From contig NZ_AP026802.1 in assembly GCF_033095985.1 (NCBI RefSeq), positions 1,612,001-1,676,000 of the forward strand: a stretch of DNA of 64,000 bases. The letters are read 5' to 3'. Source of the DNA: Xylocopilactobacillus apicola. Lineage in GTDB: Bacteria > Bacillota > Bacilli > Lactobacillales > Lactobacillaceae. Below the pieces are notes generated by a model. It had not been told where the DNA came from. It made no database searches and saw only the letters and a list, made by a program, of their open reading frames with translations. The position numbers were made by a program, and so were the translations under genes. Positions 62,394 through 64,000 of the stretch are shown one piece after another. How positions within the stretch are numbered: the stretch's first letter is position 1; every line of letters starts with the position of its first letter.

Positions 62394-62406
62394 TGACCAA
62401 CGGTCA
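62394..62406 (-). promoter_or_regulatory. TetR-type operator TGACCAACGGTCA
   Basis: A perfect palindrome with 5-bp arms and a 3-base centre, 20 bases before the TetR start. Palindromes of the TGACC/GGTCA kind are typical AcrR/TetR targets. Confidence 0.65.
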
Positions 62407-62484
62407 TTTTTAATCAAAAGCTATTATAGAGCGTTGGCGTATGAACGTCAAATTTTGGGCAAAATAAAAACCGGCCGTAGCTGG

Positions 62485-62751
62485 TTATTGATAATGAGTC
62501 CAAGCAGAATAAATATAAACAATCTTTTTTGATCATCAACCGCATAAACAACCCGGTGTTGACTATTGATCCTTCTCGAATACAGACCTTTATTATAAGG
62601 TTGAAGTTTTTCAAAAGATTGCGTGGGCTGATTGATAAGGATCCTCTTTCAGAGCATTTACGACTTCCAAAAAAATATTTTTTAAATTAGAATTTCGAAT
62701 TTTCTTTAAATCAATTTTTGCCGAATTTTTAATCTGAACCGAGTAATTCAT
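62485..62751 (-). pseudogene. yoeB: Frameshifted YoeB/Txe-family mRNA interferase
   Basis: From the ATG at 62751 (overlapping the antitoxin stop as ATGA) the minus strand gives MNYSVQIKNSAKIDLKKIRN and LEVVNALKEDPYQS. After a frameshift it gives FEKLQPYNKGLYSRRINSQH and RVVYAVDD, and after another the family end IVYIYSAWTHYQ with its stop at 62485. The blocks and order are those of YoeB RNases. Two indels should inactivate it. Confidence 0.85.
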
Positions 62752-63011
62752 AAATGTTCCCAGTCTATTTCATCGACCTCGGTAAATCCACTATCATCAT
62801 CAATTCTCTTCTTCACTTGGGCTAATGTTCCTGTACTATCCAGGTATAAAGGTTCAATAATTGAATCCCAATCATTCTTACTAACAAGCACCGCTGCCTC
62901 ATCCTCTTTACCATTAGCTGGAATGATTGTCACGGGGTTTTTTTTCCTATTAACATCTTTCAGAATTTGATATAAATTTTGTCTTGCTTTGGTTGGTGTA
63001 TAATTTTTCAT
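62748..63011 (-). CDS. YefM/Phd-family antitoxin
   Basis: 87 residues from the ATG at 63011 (AGAGGC upstream; the frame is open to 63056). It begins MKNYTPTKARQNLYQILKDV, the Phd/YefM fold with PVTI and EAAVLVSKNDWDSI, followed by an acidic toxin-binding tail (DDDSGFTEVDEIDWEHL). The cognate YoeB gene overlaps it but is frameshifted, so the antitoxin may persist as an orphan repressor. Confidence 0.9.
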   Translation of the reverse strand: MKNYTPTKARQNLYQILKDVNRKKNPVTIIPANGKEDEAAVLVSKNDWDSIIEPLYLDSTGTLAQVKKRIDDDSGFTEVDEIDWEHL

Positions 63012-63059
63012 AATTTGCCTCTCGTTTATTATAACGTACGCAAGATAAGCGGCCAAATT

Positions 63060-64000
63060 CTAAAAATCTTGTTCCGTTCGTTCAATAATGTCATCCTGAG
63101 TTTCTTTCGACAATCCGACGAAGAATGCAGAATAACCAGCAACTCTCACAATTAAATCGCGGTGCTGATCGGGATGCTTTTGCGCGTCAATTAAAGTCTC
63201 CCGCGAAACAATATTGTACTGCACGTGATAACCATGAAGCCGATTGAAAAAAGTCCTAATCATGGCAATCATTTTCATACAATTTTCATCTGAGCGTAAA
63301 ATCTGGGGGGACATTTTCTGGTTGAGCAATACTCCACCGGTGATGTCGTTAGTCCAAAGTTTCGCGACACTTTTGAAAACCGCCGTTGGCCCGTTTGTAT
63401 CCATCGCATGTTCCGGCGAACATCCTTCTGCTAGTGGAGTGCGCGAGTGTCGACCATCCGGCGTTGCCAAAGTGCTATGTCCTTGACCCACATTTGCGGA
63501 TATCGAAGAAGTTCCAGCGTAGCGAAGACCGCCAATTGGTCCTCGACCGTAGCGTGTATTGTGATATTTTCCAATTTCATCGATGTAAGATGAATAAGCT
63601 GCAACAATCAAATCATCAACTACGTCATCATCATTTCCATATTTTGGAGCATCATTAATGAGCATTTGCCGAATCTCTTCGCCCCGCTCCCCTGCAAAAT
63701 CGCTTTGCAAAGCATCCCAGAGTTCCTGGGGGCTTAATTGATGTTGTTCAAAGACTAACGTTTTGATCGCCGCCAGCGAGTCAGCTAAATTAGCTATCCC
63801 AACTTGTAAACCACTAATAAAATCGTAAATTGCTCCGCCTTCTTTAATTGTTTTACCGCGGCCAATGCAATCATCAGTCAAGGTCGAACAAAGAATATCA
63901 GGATAACCCTGCTCCAACACCAGATCACAAGTATTTTCAATCACGACACTTTGGCGCGTCATTTCTCGCAATGATAAATCCCAAGCCTTCATCAATTGAT
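63060..64000 (-). CDS. Glycyl radical enzyme (PFL/glycerol-dehydratase type), 3' part
   Basis: The C-terminal about 313 residues of a glycyl radical enzyme; the gene continues beyond the right edge. The glycyl loop RVAGYSAFFVGLS carries the radical glycine. GLRYAGTSSISANVGQG, ATPDGRHSRTPLAEG and TNGPTAVFKSVAKL are typical of the PFL2/diol-dehydratase-like branch rather than classical PflB. The catalytic Cys region lies outside the window. The activase would be expected nearby but is not seen to the left. Confidence 0.88.
   Translation of the reverse strand, partial: QLMKAWDLSLREMTRQSVVIENTCDLVLEQGYPDILCSTLTDDCIGRGKTIKEGGAIYDFISGLQVGIANLADSLAAIKTLVFEQHQLSPQELWDALQSDFAGERGEEIRQMLINDAPKYGNDDDVVDDLIVAAYSSYIDEIGKYHNTRYGRGPIGGLRYAGTSSISANVGQGHSTLATPDGRHSRTPLAEGCSPEHAMDTNGPTAVFKSVAKLWTNDITGGVLLNQKMSPQILRSDENCMKMIAMIRTFFNRLHGYHVQYNIVSRETLIDAQKHPDQHRDLIVRVAGYSAFFVGLSKETQDDIIERTEQDF

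Noticed and set aside
62414-62614. A 66-codon minus-strand frame
   Set aside because: It is one of the frames of the decayed YoeB gene, not a separate gene.

Overview
The window comes from a low-GC Gram-positive bacterium, most likely a Lactobacillaceae species. The grounds are AT-rich DNA, AGGAGG-type ribosome sites with frequent TTG starts, a WxL-domain surface protein, three AgrC/ComD-type kinases paired with LytTR regulators, Lactobacillus-type toxin-antitoxin remnants and a 28-nt type I-E-like CRISPR repeat. No rRNA or tRNA gene was seen.

Left part (1-17.5 kb): a broken MazE-like gene and a frameshifted Rpn-type nuclease/transposase gene come first. A long minus-strand block follows. 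Read in the direction of transcription it holds sensor pair C (17288 to 15131), a WxL surface protein, a MacA/MacB-like exporter operon with a small membrane protein and a thioredoxin-like lipoprotein, sensor pair A (kinase frameshifted), and an FtsX-type ABC transporter. At 33.4-41.4 kb a paralogous block repeats the pattern: sensor pair D followed by the same exporter operon, now with three copies of the lipoprotein. Many promoters in these blocks carry a TTACGYSAA-like half-site, and several have two copies exactly 21 bp apart, as expected for LytTR regulators. This suggests a peptide-controlled bacteriocin/export regulon. I found no convincing bacteriocin or pheromone gene.

Middle part: at 17.5-19.9 kb a small integrase-bearing element is flanked by a 19-bp direct repeat that is the 3' part of a CRISPR repeat. 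Next come a TetR-controlled FtsX transporter, an ABC-2 transporter, two small membrane paralogues, a LysR/MFS pair, a ToxIN-like type III toxin-antitoxin locus with a nonsense codon in the toxin, and mgtA behind an M-box riboswitch.

Right part (41.7-64 kb): a lactococcin-972-type ABC pair, small membrane genes, a CPBP protease and a MacB-like pair lead into the most unusual locus. There a 1606-aa UvrA-like protein with four ATPase modules overlaps a 332-aa alpha-toroid (squalene-cyclase/prenyltransferase repeat) protein. A BceAB-like transporter, a PEBP protein, DUF2975/HTH genes, a divergent lepA paralogue, a TetR gene, a decayed YefM/YoeB module and the 3' part of a glycyl radical enzyme gene complete the window.

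At least eight genes carry a single-base frameshift or nonsense codon. Either this accessory region is decaying or some indels are sequence errors; very long intact genes (1606, 1236 and 881 codons) argue against a high general error rate.
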